Source: Ascaphus truei (Eukaryota; Chordata; Amphibia; Anura; Ascaphidae). From it: 64,000 bases of DNA. Each line of letters starts with the position of its first letter. Position 1 is the first letter of the stretch. Both the position numbers and the translations under genes were made by a program. The stretch lies in assembly GCA_036426205.1 (NCBI GenBank), contig WSYH01001934.1, positions 21,001 through 85,000 on the forward strand. Reading direction: 5' to 3'. The notes below the pieces were generated by a model. The model was given only the letters and a program-made list of their open reading frames with translations, ran no database searches and had not been told where the DNA came from. Of this stretch, positions 1 to 10,970 are shown in pieces.

Positions 1-259
1 GAATTACACCTGATTTATAGTTCCAACAGGTATTATCCAACTAAGGAAAATATTTCCACTCCATATTTATTTATAACGAGAGTGTAAGGATCCGTGATAG
101 ACCCGCCCGCACACCCTGCAGCACAGGCACCCTTATCGAGCTGCGCTCCCCTGGTACGTCCCAGAGTGAAACGGATGTTCTCCACCCTGCTCGTCCCGCA
201 CGTGCACGCCACGCGGCTAGAGGCCGCTGGCCCCGCCTCCTCTCTCCGCAATGAGACAC

Positions 260-624
260 GCAGATTTAAGATCAAATCATTCATTTCCTGTCAGACAGAT
301 TTTGTTGTTTATTTGTTGCGATGTAGATGAAGCAAACAGTATGTTGGCCTAACAAGTAGAGTCCTCAAGATTCGTATCTTAGAGCACTTAAGGCTTATAC
401 GCAATCATGATATGTTGCATCCTGTATCTTCACATTTTAACACTTGTCCATTGGGTTCGGTGAGTTCCTTGCAATGTATAGCCATTGAGCATATTCTTTT
501 ACCTCCACGTGGAGGAGATCGGATCAAAATCTTGCACCAGCGAGAAGCTCATTGGATTTTTGCACTGAACATGTTGCAACCCAATGGATTTAATGTAGAA
601 TGGGATCTGCGTTGTTTCTTATAA
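260..624 (+). pseudogene. Penelope-like element, GIY-YIG endonuclease remnant
   Basis: Two reading-frame pieces give the C-terminal part of a Penelope-like retroelement protein. The motif VVYLLRC is followed after one in-frame stop by KQYVGLTSR, which matches the GIY-YIG endonuclease signature of this family. Next come HFNTCP, an IEH motif, PPRGGD and QREAHWIFALN, and the sequence ends at CFL and a stop. In the family this nuclease nicks target DNA for reverse transcription. The reverse transcriptase is absent, so this is a 5'-truncated dead copy. The order of the motifs makes the family call strong. The 5' boundary is uncertain. Confidence 0.8.
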
Positions 625-771
625 TATCTTATAACATTATATGTATTACCTTACTAATCATATTGCTATGGTTTGCCGTGTTCTTGCATTATTTCAATTA
701 TTAATTAATTTTTATTTTATTATAGGTTTATTGTGATTTATCCTCCGCACCTGTTTTCTTTGTTTTCCTTT

Positions 772-905
772 TCTTCTTTTTCCCTCTCCCTTTTTCCCTC
801 TCCCTTTTTCCCTCTCCCTTTTTCCCTCTCCCTTTTTCCCTCCCCCCCCCCCCCCTTTTCCCTTCCCTTCCCTCCCCCTTCCTTCTTTTTTTTTCTTTTT
901 TCTTT
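772..905. repeat. Pyrimidine-rich simple repeat
   Basis: The core at about 780-840 is a near-perfect 12-bp tandem unit of TCTCCC plus a T-run and CCC. It is followed by a C-run and T-rich sequence. It creates long spurious open frames on both strands (Phe/Ser/Pro-rich and Lys/Gly/Arg-rich), which are not genes. Confidence 0.9.
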
Positions 906-1312
906 TCCTTGCTGATTTTCCCTGAATCAATACATTATGATCCAGTTCCCCAGTCCTTATATACTCAATAGGTTATTACTGAAGTTGAGTGCACTTAGTT
1001 ACCCCTTTATAGGGTTTAACGATTTAGGGAGGCTGTGTGATGTTTCTCAAAGGTTAATATCAGGGGGTCAGCATCACTGTTGATGTTGTAAGCATTTGTT
1101 TTTAGACACCCCAATTGTGTTAATGCCTTGCAATACTTTAGCTTTAGGGATGTGATCCACTATATAATATTTTGTGGGCTCTTTATGCTAACATACTGTA
1201 TAAGTATAACTTATGACTATTGCTATGAATTTATAAGGGGCATTTGCTATGAAGGGGTTAAGTATAATCCGTTTTTTCACAGGCTTTTTTAATATAAATG
1301 TTCAGGCTCAAC

Positions 1313-1380
1313 CCACGTCTCCCCACTCCAAGACGAAGCGCTGTACTAGAGCGTGAAACGCGTTGAGGGGGAGATCGTGG
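1313..1380 (+). ncRNA. Degenerate hammerhead ribozyme motif (Penelope type)
   Basis: Flanking arms 1313-1328 and 1365-1380 can pair (CCACG-TCTCCCC with GGGGGAGATCGTGG), forming a stem I. Between them lie GACGA, a short possible stem II (AGCGC/GAGCGT), GAAAC, and a GTT cleavage-type triplet just before the 3' arm. The conserved CUGANGA box is disrupted (CAAGACGA), so the copy is probably inactive. It lies about 0.7 kb after the GIY-YIG remnant, the expected neighbourhood. Confidence 0.45.
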
Positions 1381-1756
1381 TGTAGCCTTGTGTGTCATGT
1401 GCCAATAAAGTTTTGTATTCATCCGGAAGTAGCTTGGATCCTTGTCATGCGCAGTTGCGCCGGAACTTCTTTCTTTCCATATTCTCATGAGCATGGCATC
1501 CCACAACTAGCTGCCTTTGTATCTAAAGATCCGCTATAGCCCTGTCTCCAGACCCACTAACTCCTCTCAGGATCCTAGGTCGTCCCTGCGAGCTGACAAA
1601 TTCCATCAGCCCCCTGACTACCCCTAGGCTCCGTCCCATACCCAGCACTGACTGGCAGCATACACTCTCCCTGTTTCCTAGTGTGCCTGGCAAAAGCCTG
1701 TCCTGTTGATGCAGATCTCAGCAGCGCCTCCAAATGTAACGGTGTTTCTGGACCCC

Positions 1757-2270
1757 CCTTGACTCACCCTATCTCACACTCAATTCTCCTCCTCCCTTTT
1801 AAAGCTTTACATTCTTCTGCCCCTCCTTACATCTCAGCCCTAATTTCTCGCTATGCACCATCCAGACTCTTGCGTTCTTCTCAAGGATGTCTTCTTTCTA
1901 CCCCCTTTGTATCTAAAGCTCTCTCCCGCCTTAAACCTTTCTCACTTTCTGCCCATCACCTCTGGAATGCCCTTCCCCTCAATACCCGACTAGCACCCTC
2001 TCTATCCACCTTTAAGACCTACCTTAAGACACATCTGCTTAAAGAAGTATATGAATAGCACTGGCTAATCCTGGACACATGATACATAAAGCTTGCCCCC
2101 CTGCAGACGCACTTACTAGAATTCCCTCCTGCTGTCTCTGTACGTTCTCCCTACCTACAGTACCAATTACATTGTAAGCTCCTCGGAGCAGGGACTCCTC
2201 TTCCTTAATGTTACTTTTATGTCTGAAGCACTTATTCCCATGACTTGTTATTTATATTATTTGTTATTTA
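1757..2270 (+). mobile_element. L2-like LINE, ORF C-terminus and 3' UTR
   Basis: The coding part (to the stop near 2056) reads FKALHSSAPPYIS, then FSLSAHHLWNALP, then LSTFKTYLKTHLL. This is the C-terminal signature of CR1/L2-group LINEs. The 3' UTR follows, with ATTGTAAGCTC and GAGCAGGGAC motifs. It is interrupted at 2271-2274 by a solo LTR and resumes at 3033. The same family recurs on the minus strand at 10.0-13.5 kb, giving internal confirmation. Confidence 0.85.
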
Positions 2271-2274
2271 TATG

Positions 2275-3032
2275 TGTAGCCATGCTTAAAAGTGGTATAC
2301 AGTTCTCTCTCATGCTGGCAGTAAACCTGGTAAGTATACAGGATTGCCAGCATCAATCATGGAGGTTTGCCCTCACACCCTGGTGAGGTGTCATATGTAC
2401 AACAGGGGAGTGGTAACATACTCTGAGTCCACTGTTAGTGACACAAGAGGTGTGGCTATTCCCTAAGTTATATAAGACACAGCACTGTCCAAAAGTTAGT
2501 TGTTAACTAGGAGTTCCAAGTGTGTGTTAATGATTAGTATCTGCACTGTGATAAGGGACCTGACACAGGTGGTGATCTCCCTGAGGGGAAAGGTGATCCA
2601 ACTCCATTGGGAGGGAAGAACCTTCTAAAGGGATGCCAATGATGACAATGAGCAGCTAGGACGACCGCTGTGAGGGGCAGTCTGTCTAACCATGCGAATA
2701 AAGATGCCCAAGTTCAACCAAACCCTCATGTGTGAGTGTGGAGTTACTCAGCAGAGGAAGGCACCAAGAAGGAGTTCCTCATCAGATCCATCTCCCTGCG
2801 GACGCAGAGATCCTGATGAGGTGGAGGCACTGCACTGGATGTAGGTAGGACTCACAGCACACTACCTCAGCTGCCTGTCTTGCTGATATCCCCACCAATA
2901 TCATGCGGGAGACTCAGGAGTCCTGTAGCCAACAGGTGCACCACCAGACACAACCATGTAATGGGGACCGGGTAGACCACAGGGGCCAATCTGAGATTGG
3001 GTGTGTCAAGGGGGGTCCAGAAACACGTTACA
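2275..3032 (+). mobile_element. Solo LTR inserted in the L2-like 3' UTR
   Basis: The 758-bp insert starts with TG (TGTAGCC) and ends with CA (CGTTACA). It is flanked on both sides by the 4-bp direct repeat TATG (2271-2274 and 3033-3036). It has a TATATAAG promoter-like box near 2468 and a GAATAAAG polyadenylation signal near 2696. The L2 sequence continues across it. No internal retroviral genes remain, so this is a solo LTR left by recombination. The strand is inferred from the TATA and poly(A) order. Confidence 0.75.
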
Positions 3033-3110
3033 TATGATATGTATTACTATTGTGAAGCGCTATGTACATTTATGGCGCTATATAAATAAAGACATACAAT
3101 ACAATACATT
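3033..3110 (+). mobile_element. L2-like LINE 3' terminus
   Basis: This continues the interrupted LINE. It contains TGTGAAGCGCTATGTACATT, GGCGCTATATAAATAAAG and a short ACAAT repeat tail, the typical 3' end of this family in the window. Confidence 0.85.
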
Positions 3111-4219
3111 GGGAAAATATATTGGTTATTTTCCATATCATCTCTTTCATGTACATGAAACAGCACTATCCTTTAAATTATGTTTATTGTCTCTATTCAG
3201 GTGTAGTAACTTACCTGACCATTATTTTGCAACATGACAAACTACTAACCATTGAGTATCAATGCGGCGCCGTTTCACTAACGGGACTGAAGTCCTAGAC
3301 GCGCTTGCATCCCTATGGCAACGAGCGGCTACTTAAACAGCAGATAGCAGGTAGGCGGTGCCACCTTGAAAAAGCGTGATTACACGCTAAATGTACGTCG
3401 GTATGTGGCGCTATTACGTGACATCAATGTATCAGTGTGTTTGTAGCAGGTCGCGGCTGTACTCTGCACCCATGGGATTAATCTTACACTAGCTAATAGT
3501 ATTCTGTACATACCATCCGGCTACGTCATACTGGACTAAGGCCAACCACCTCTGGACATATTGACATCCATTGATGTGCTTGTCTATATATTATTCATTA
3601 TATACCATCATTGTAGCTAGGTGTTTGTGAACTTTCATAGAACGTTTTATCATTTATGTGATGTCTACACGTCTGTGTTTGTCCACCCATATTTTATTAT
3701 AATCCTTATCAAAGACTAAGTTTTATCTTTAATTCACTACTACACCACATATATTTGGATTTGAGCGCTGGTATATGGGGGCTCCTTTTCTTGCCTAGGC
3801 ATGCATCTGCTCCTCGTACTTCTCTTGCCCCTAGCACTGTCCTATCTATTAGACTGTCGCTAGAGCTTACTCTTTCCTTTCTCCCTCCCCCTTTTTCCTT
3901 TTTATAGAAACCATATAATAATATGCAATATTAGAAATGTATGATTGTAACACATTCATGATTGTAATAGCGTAACTGTAAATGTAAAACTAAGTTCCAA
4001 TGAACTATTTAGCCTCAAATCTGTGTAAAAGAGGTTTGCAACGGTTAACGTTCTAGGTATCTCAGGAAATCGATTAAATTAATGTGGCTTTTTACATGTG
4101 GAAAATAAAATGGCACCGTTCTACTTTCACAGTATCTGAGATTGAGATCCCTTTTAAAGCTAGATCACCTTTCCTTTGCATAACATAACAAGGTTTAGCC
4201 TTGTACTGGTAGTACATCT
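3111..4219. other. No gene recognised
   Basis: Non-coding AT-rich sequence. The stretch near 3260-3340 is GC-richer, with short palindromes such as GGACTGAAGTCC. It resembles the terminal regions of Penelope-like elements in base composition only. No supportable coding sequence was seen. Confidence 0.4.
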
Positions 4220-4556
4220 TACTTGTAAGGCTAGGTCCCCAGTGGCCACGGCACGCGAAGGCGGTGCGCGACACACACCAGGTACAGCCCTCTATCGGCA
4301 TGCCCCAGTAGATGTGTGAGCGCTCGCACACACATCACGATGGCGCATCCGCTGGAAGGGAATACAAGAATTGTGTTTTTCGTGCCGCGACGCAATCACA
4401 TGCGCAGCTGGCAGCCAAGGTCCCCGTCATGGCCGTGCCCCCGCGCATCCCACCGCTCCCCTACAGACAGCAGATTGCGGCTTTTATCTGTGCATGCGAC
4501 TCCGCGCCGCCAGGCGCCCGTGCAGCTGTAAACACTGGGGCCGTAGTACAAGTAAC
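4220..4556. mobile_element. MITE with imperfect terminal inverted repeats
   Basis: The outer ends are inverted copies: TTACTTGTA plus GGCTAGGTCCCCAGTG on the left, and CACTGGGGCCGTAG plus TACAAGTAA on the right. The interior is GC-rich with no transposase, so it is a non-autonomous DNA transposon. The superfamily is not assigned. Open frames inside it are not supported as genes. Confidence 0.55.
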
Positions 4557-5198
4557 GTTAATCCGTTTCATATCAGGACAAAAATCCTTCATTATCCAAG
4601 GTATTTAAGATTTTACTGGAGTATGGGTCTTATGGTCATTTCACTGGTAGCCGTACTGTGTGTGTTGTATATCTAACCATCGGAGGTTATGTACTGATCT
4701 GTTTCGGTGTGCAGGTATGGGCACCAAAAAATACATCTATGTGTATTGGGATGTGTGAGTGTTGCAATGGGCATGTCAAGCTTGATCTTTCCCTGGTATA
4801 GCTGACAGATGTGTTACAATTACATTAATGTCTTGTGACTCTGCTCTTGTCACGCACTGATTTCTTCTTCTGTCCCCTATGGATCAGGCCTTTAATCTGC
4901 AGCCTGAACTGTGATCTCCGAGTATGAACATGATCCAGCACTGTAGGCAGCGACAAAAAAAAACAGCAAAGGAGGGAAACTCGTTAGCAATAGATTCAGT
5001 TCTTTTTTTTTTTTTTTTTTATGGAAGATTATGTTCCTAAATAAATGACACCTTTGCCTGTCCGTTTCTCTTCCCACCATATACTCATTACTTTGTCTCC
5101 TGACATATAACACAGTAGACATCACTTTATCCCTTTTAACTTCCAACTTGTTTCTAGGTATTCCCCACCCCTGTCTTTTACTACCTTAATATGTTGCT
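4557..5198. other. No gene recognised
   Basis: Non-coding sequence with a poly-T run near 5003-5020. No conserved motif was identified. Confidence 0.4.
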
Positions 5199-6035
5199 TA
5201 TGTGTTAACCCCTCCTAAAGGGTTACTAGCAGGTTAGTGTAAGCTGAATCCCACCCTGTTACATATAGGGATTCTGACGTCACAGGGGAGTATTAAGGAT
5301 AGGAGGAAGGTTTAAGAAAGTTTAGGTTTGGGGGGGGGGGTGACATAAGGAGAGGAGCATCGGGTAGAAGGTAGAGAGATGAATTCATATCGTATTAGAA
5401 CAGACCAGCCCCCCCTTTATTTGTTATAGATAAGGACAATGCCCATTAAGCTAGGATCCTAGGAGATGGCTTATGGAGTCCAGCACGTCCCAAAAGGTGG
5501 GAAAGCGTCGTGCCAGAGAGGGCCTTAGGAAAGAGGGCTCCCAGGTATCTGTGGATCAGCTCTACCCGCAGATCCACACTAGTACTTGTCTCAGTCTGGA
5601 TGGAAGTGGCAGTTCCCATACAGGCCAAAGGTATCGTTGTCAATTACAGAGGACCAGCCAGGATTCCCATAGTGGTCCCAGCTTAAACAGGGTATTACAG
5701 ATGGTTATGCTGAAGCTACAAAGGGTGGCCGTATCCCATAACAGCAGAGCAACTAAGTAAACAGAGTGGGCACTTACGGAAGTACAAGATTTGTGAATAA
5801 AGACAGTAATATAGTACAAAGTTGTTGGATGTGAATATTTTTGTCCCTAGGCACGGGGACACATCAAAGATGTATGTTGTACTACAAAAGTTCCTGGTGT
5901 CCATTATTTTCTATCCTTGCTATCTCATCGCCCAGCCACTTGAATCCAGCACCCTGAGTTAAGGTAACCCATGCTGAGTAGCCAAACACTGTACACCGAT
6001 GTGATCTCCCTAGAAGCTGGGCATGGAGGGTTACA
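5199..6035 (+). mobile_element. LTR (5' type) of an ERV-like element
   Basis: The stretch begins at TGTTAACCCC and ends at GGGTTACA. It is followed immediately by a primer-binding-site-like sequence. Its last ~455 bp (5580-6035) recur at 8315-8770. AATAAAG near 5798 may be the poly(A) signal. The 3' edge is well supported by the PBS; the 5' edge is a guess from the TG start. Confidence 0.55.
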
Positions 6036-6037
6036 TT

Positions 6038-6055
6038 TGGCATCCAATGTGGGTC
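6038..6055 (+). promoter_or_regulatory. Primer-binding site, tRNA-Lys-like
   Basis: TGGCATCCAATGTGGG lies two bases after the LTR end. It is close to the TGGCGCCCAACGTGGG site primed by tRNA-Lys in several retroviruses, with two or three changes. The position relative to the LTR supports the call. Confidence 0.55.
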
Positions 6056-8314
6056 TGGGTAAACAAGAGAAAGAAAGAGGAAGAATGTTTTGTGTTTTGC
6101 CCAATTTGGAATTTTTAGGGTGAAGCTGTTGTATGCTTTCCATCATGGAAGGGGCGCATCTAAATGAAAGATGTATGGACTATGTACATGCAAAGCTTTC
6201 CCGATATATGAAAGCTAAAATTGCGTCAACCCCGGATAGAGGAATGTATATTTAAAATGGCGGCAGTCAATGACCACAAATGCTAGTCTTACTGCAAAGG
6301 CAAGATGGTGTCCATGAGAAAGTATTTCGGGCAGAGAGCCCCAGTACAGCAAAATCGTAATGAGCCCAACTCCACGCTACCAGATTTTTTTTGCTCAAAT
6401 GAAGAGGGACCGAGTTTCCCGCCAAGTTAAGAGGGACCGAGTTTTCCATCAAGTCAAGAGGGACCGAGTTTCCCGACAAGGATTCAAGAGTTAATGGAAG
6501 CAACAATAAACAATCTGCGGAGCCCGTTGTCTAGTGGTGCGAAGTGTAGGTCCACGCCCTTTCCGCTAGACTCTCCAGCGACAATTTAGGGATACTGGAC
6601 AGTATGGGCCATGCCCTACTCCTGCTGGTTTGTTAGAAGTGGGACTGAGTATTAGAGAGAGAAAGGAGCACGTGGAATAGGGAGTGACCATATCACTCAC
6701 TCTCGTGACCATGTGTGCTGGACTTATATTGCTGTGGCAATGACGTAAGATGACGATTACTACCAGTACCCCGCAGCTTGTACATTTTTACATCACCGGC
6801 TGGGTTTTTGTCATTACCATAGGAGATACAGAATTCCTACAAGCTGCCCGTTTTGGATGCCGACGTCCTGGAGGAGCCTTATCCAGAACTGCCAGATGTG
6901 CGGAATGAGGGCTCCGCTACATGTAGCCCCATGTTCATCGGACAATGAAGTCAGTTATAAGCTCTGCTCAAGGAAATGGAAACACAAGCGAAGCTGAAGG
7001 CTCCATCTCTGAACTCCCAGTGGGAGAAGTTCCTCCATATACCAGTCGTCTGGGAGTGGTGGAAGGACGAGAACCCGTGAGTTCCAGCCAAGAAGAGAAG
7101 AGCGATGCCATACCTATCCCTCTAGAGACAATTTTGGCGGGACTGCCGGTGGGCAACATTTTCCCAGAGGTGATTGAGGATCCACCAGATGTTCCGCATT
7201 TAGCAGAGCATGAAGATCCGCCCTGTGTGGTTTGCTTGAATCTAACTGTGGAGCTTCTTCTCTCTTCTACGTGGAGATGCCTGGTGGCTGCCGTTTTACC
7301 GGATTGCACCACTTGTCGTGCCACCCCAGATTCTGGAGCGTCATCGTCAAAGGGGGTCCAAAACGGACTTGCCGCAGGATGAGGATGGTGCCTAGAAGTT
7401 GGTATGACCCACATGGTGTCTGGCCGACGGGGTAAGATTGAACAATGGTGGGCGGTGTGCCACATGAACTCCGAGGGGGAAAATGAGGCCTATATACAGC
7501 ACCCTGGAGAACAAGATGACTAGTTTATTTTTCCAGTAATAATGTGCAATGGTATATGTGTATGGCTGAGCTCCCTAAAGAGGAGTCTTTAGTCTGTGTT
7601 CTACCCGGGGCTCCAATGGGCCGTAAGCTAACGTGGCTGAGATGGGCTGATCGTATGCTACGGCATCTGGTCAAGGAGACCTGGGGATATGAATACCCCT
7701 ATGTTCCAGGGGGATGCTATGGATATATAAGACAAGTTTATGGGTCACTTGATACAATGTAAAGCTAAGGCTCATATTTCTTAGTATGGGCATACCTTGC
7801 TTACAGCAAATCAGGACAGGGTAGATAATATAGTAAGAATATGGCACATTGGATGGAGTATTTACATAGACCAGATGGAATATATAGATGAAAAGGGTGC
7901 TAAACAGGTTCACTATCTAGAGGTACCCAATGGTAAGGGTGGTATGGTTAGGAAGCCCGATCCAGACCATTATTGGTAGACTAAGGGTTACTATCCACCC
8001 GTAAGATAGCGAATGTCTGATCCCGTTTGGGTCAGGTGTCATTATACTGTTCATACCCTCTGTATCTATTGCATGTATGTTCTGACACATTGCCTCTGGG
8101 ACCGGAGAGCTACTGTACTATGCCGTGCTCCTGTTGCCATTCCATATGCCCTTTGAAATATGGGGTGCAGTATTATAAAACAAGCAACTGTACACCCAGT
8201 CGTGTATAGCACAGTTACCTGGATCTTGTTATGTTGTCAAAAGATTGAATATATTTGTGTGTAAATTTGTTAATTCTATTACAGGCTGGATACATTCAAA
8301 TGTATACCTCTATA
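6056..8314 (+). mobile_element. Internal region of the ERV-like element, no recognisable gag/pol
   Basis: About 2.3 kb lies between the LTR/PBS and the second LTR-like copy. It contains several moderate plus-strand frames: 6945-7382, acidic and Pro/Ser-rich; 7544-7762; 7797-7979, ending near a GKGGMVRKPDPDHYW segment. None shows a zinc knuckle, protease or RT motif that I recognise. They may be decayed gag-type or accessory frames, or chance. A 27-bp tandem repeat lies at 6403-6480. Confidence 0.4.
6403..6480. repeat. 27-bp tandem repeat, three copies
   Basis: The unit AAGAGGGACCGAGTTTCCCG plus seven bases occurs three times with few changes. Because 27 is divisible by three, both strands read as nine-residue repeats (KRDRVSRQV forward, GNSVPLDLM-like reverse). 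Confidence 0.85.
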
Positions 8315-8775
8315 TAGTATTTGTCTCAATCTGTATAGAAGTTCCCATACAGGCCAAAGGTATCGTTGTTCATTACAGAGGACCAGCCAGGATTCCTGTA
8401 ATGGCCCCAGCTTAAACGGGGTATTACAGATGATTATTCTGACGCAACAAAGGGGGGCTAGGTTCAATAAGAGTAGAGCAACTAAGTAAACAAACCTCCT
8501 TCTGAGTGTTAAGAGTGGGCACTTATGGAAGTACAAGATTAAAGACTGTAATACAATACAACATTGTCGGATGTGAATGAGCGGTCCGTGTGCTTGGGAA
8601 CACAAATAAACAGGTATGTTATACTGCAAAAGTTCCTGGCGCCTATTATTTTCCATCCTTGTTACAGTATCTCATCGCCCAGCACCCTGACTCAAGGTAA
8701 CCCATGCTGAGGAGCCAACCACCGTACACCACTGTAATCTCCATAGGAGCCGGACAGGGAGGGTTAGACTTGGTA
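8315..8775 (+). mobile_element. Second copy of the LTR 3' half
   Basis: This is a clear but diverged copy of 5580-6035. Shared blocks include TTCCCATACAGGCCAAAGG, GAGGACCAGCCAGGATTCC, GTATTACAGATG and CATCGCCCAGC. It has several indels, including one of about 25 bp. It also ends in GGAGGGTTA followed by a TTGGTATC run where the first copy has its PBS. It may be the other LTR with its U3 lost, or the start of a second tandem copy. Confidence 0.65.
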
Positions 8776-10044
8776 TCTACCTTTCTCACAGCTGGTTCAC
8801 TGACCTCTTCCCCCATCCTCTAGATATTTTTCGTTGCTACTTCACTACTTTTTTTTTTCAATTGTAAAAGCAACATGCTTGACCTAATGGAGAGAACATT
8901 GCTCTGAAAAGCGGGTCTTAAAATATATTTTCTGTCAGTCCAAATAAAAAAAATGGTCACTTACTGATGAAGATTATATTGCACAATTTTAACTGGCTTT
9001 AACATAGCTACAATAGCCTAATTGATAAAGTAGAGTAGACCATTGAACATGCATGACCTGATACTTGTGCAGTCTTAAGGGGTCTTCTCTCCTATAGGTG
9101 AAACATTAATGCACATTGGGATGACTCCCTCTCTGTGGGCTTGACACTAACATGAGCTGGCACTATCCCTTCAAGTAAAACCCAGCCATGTGATATGATA
9201 AAATGTGTGTGGGGGAGGAGATGAATCAGGTCTGTATGTAAAAAAAGGATCGAGAGGCAAGACAGTAGAGTGTGGACCCAAAATTCCATCCAATTCTGGC
9301 CCCTTCTTGGTCTCCTAGCAACAAGCTTCCTTAACTCTTTGCCTGGCAACGAACTGATGCTGCATACGCTCCATCATGCCCAGATTGTAAATACATACCT
9401 AGCACGGCAGCCAATTAGGTTGCTCCATTACCCACACGTGTTGACCTCCTGCCATCCGTGTAAAAGCAGCGATATAATGGTCATTAAACCATTCATCAGT
9501 GAGTTTTCCTTTGCCTTGGCTCACTGCAGTAGTTTACTAACCATCTCCTAATCCTCATCTAGAAGTTCCCCAGATAAAGCAGCTCCTTAAGAGAAGATTA
9601 TATGAGTTACAGAAATCTGGCGTTGCTACTTTATAAATACAGGTACAATAAAAATTCATTATTTCAGGTTTCAAGCAAAGGAGGGCTTACAGTGAACTGA
9701 TTTTAAAGAGAGGACATGCAAGTGTTTTTCTATTTATAACATTTATACTTTTTTTTACACAGGATTGAAGCAAGGGGTGCTCTGGAACTGAACCCCGTTC
9801 ATTTCAACTCCGGGCAGTCCCTACTTCAAGTGATACTTATCTCGCAGGGGGTTGTAAGAGATGTGTGCAGAGGTATGCAAATGGAGACCGTATTAGGGTG
9901 AAATTAATATAAGGCTTTATTGCCTGTTCCTTTAACAATGTAAACACAAAACATAAAAGAAAAACCTGCTCCACTTTGGAGAACTAGACAGTACTGTATA
10001 TGCCCTAACTGGGTGGGTAACAAGGCTGATTACCACCCCTTACA
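8776..10044. other. No gene recognised
   Basis: Anonymous sequence with T-rich and A-rich tracts. No coding or repeat signature was recognised with confidence. Confidence 0.4.
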
Positions 10045-10725
10045 CACACACGTCTTTCTTTATATAGTGCCATTAATGTACATAGCACTTCACAGTAGTA
10101 ATACACGTGACAATCATATAAATAACAGATCATGGGAATAAGTGCTTCAGAAAGAAAAGTAACATTGTAGAAGATGAGTCCCTGCTCCAAAGAGCTTACA
10201 ATCTAATTGATAGGGAGAACGTACAGAAACAGTAGGAGGGCATTCTGGTAAGTGCGTCTGCAGGGGGCCAAGCTTTATGTATCGTGTATAGTATTAGCCA
10301 CGGTGCTACTTATATGCTTCTTTAAGCAAGTGTGTCTTAAGGTGTGTCTTAAGGTGTGTCTTAAGGTGTGTCTTAAGGTGTGTCTTAAGGTGGGTCTTAA
10401 GGTGGGTCTTAAGGTGGGTCTTAAGGTGGGTCTTAAGGTGGATAGAGAGGGTGCTAGTCGGGTATTGAGGGGAAGGGCATTCCAGAGGTGTGGGGCAGTC
10501 AGTGAGAAAGGTTTAAGGCGGGAGAGGGCTTTAGATACAAAGGGGGTAGAGAGAGACATCCTTGAGCAGAGGGCAAGAGTCGGGATGGTGCATAGCAAGA
10601 AATTAGGGCTGAGATGTAAGGAGGAGCAGAAGAGTGTAAAGCCTTAAAAGTGAGGAGGAGAAATCGAGTGCGAGATGTGGGATTTGATTGACAGCCAGTA
10701 CAGTGATTTCAGCAGGGAGACACTG
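10045..10725 (-). mobile_element. L2-like LINE, C-terminus and 3' UTR
   Basis: This is the reverse-strand counterpart of the element at 1757-3110. It carries the same KALSRLKPFSL, HLWNALPLNTRLAPSL and 3' UTR motifs (ATTGTAAGCTC, GAAGCACTTATTCCC, CTATATAAAGAAAG). The coding end contains a 12-bp tandem expansion. A stretch of about 245 bp (10726-10970) with no LINE similarity separates it from the rest of the element. Confidence 0.85.
10330..10440. repeat. 12-bp minisatellite grown from LINE codons
   Basis: About nine head-to-tail copies of a 12-bp unit. The first five are TGTGTCTTAAGG and the last four are GGGTCTTAAGG with one variant base, so two subarrays are visible. On the minus strand the unit encodes TLRH/TLRP, an expansion of the TYLKTHL motif at the LINE C-terminus. 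Confidence 0.95.
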
Positions 10726-10970
10726 AGACATATTTTTATTTTGTCTTTGTTATCTCTCTAAAACACAATAAAATCTAAGTTCCAAAAAATAAAATGTTTT
10801 TTTTTTTAAATTAAAACACGACTACTTGCAAATTACATGTTTAACTTTTCCACCGAATTACAGTTACTTTACATGTTGTATAGATATAATTAGTGCAATG
10901 CAGTTTAAATACTGTTATATAAATGCTGTTTTAACATGTGCACACACAACAATATATTAAGAAAGAGTAG
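10726..10970. other. Sequence interrupting the L2-like LINE
   Basis: An AT-rich stretch with T-runs and A-runs splits the reverse-strand LINE between the AILNAAARI motif and the C-terminal block. It may be a small insertion or a replaced segment. No clear target duplication was seen. Confidence 0.45.

Larger units (their letters stand above)
625..1500 (+). mobile_element. Penelope-like element 3' region (pLTR-like)
   Basis: This non-coding stretch follows the GIY-YIG stop codon. It contains a pyrimidine simple repeat, a hammerhead-like motif near 1313-1380, an AATAAA-type signal near 1405, and a GC-rich segment with short palindromes such as ATGCGCAGTTGCGC. Penelope-like elements carry hammerhead ribozymes in their terminal repeats, so the arrangement fits a 3' terminal region. 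The end near 1500 is approximate. Confidence 0.5.

Noticed and set aside
712..930. Lys/Gly/Arg-rich and Phe/Ser-rich small frames
   Set aside because: They are translations of the pyrimidine simple repeat.
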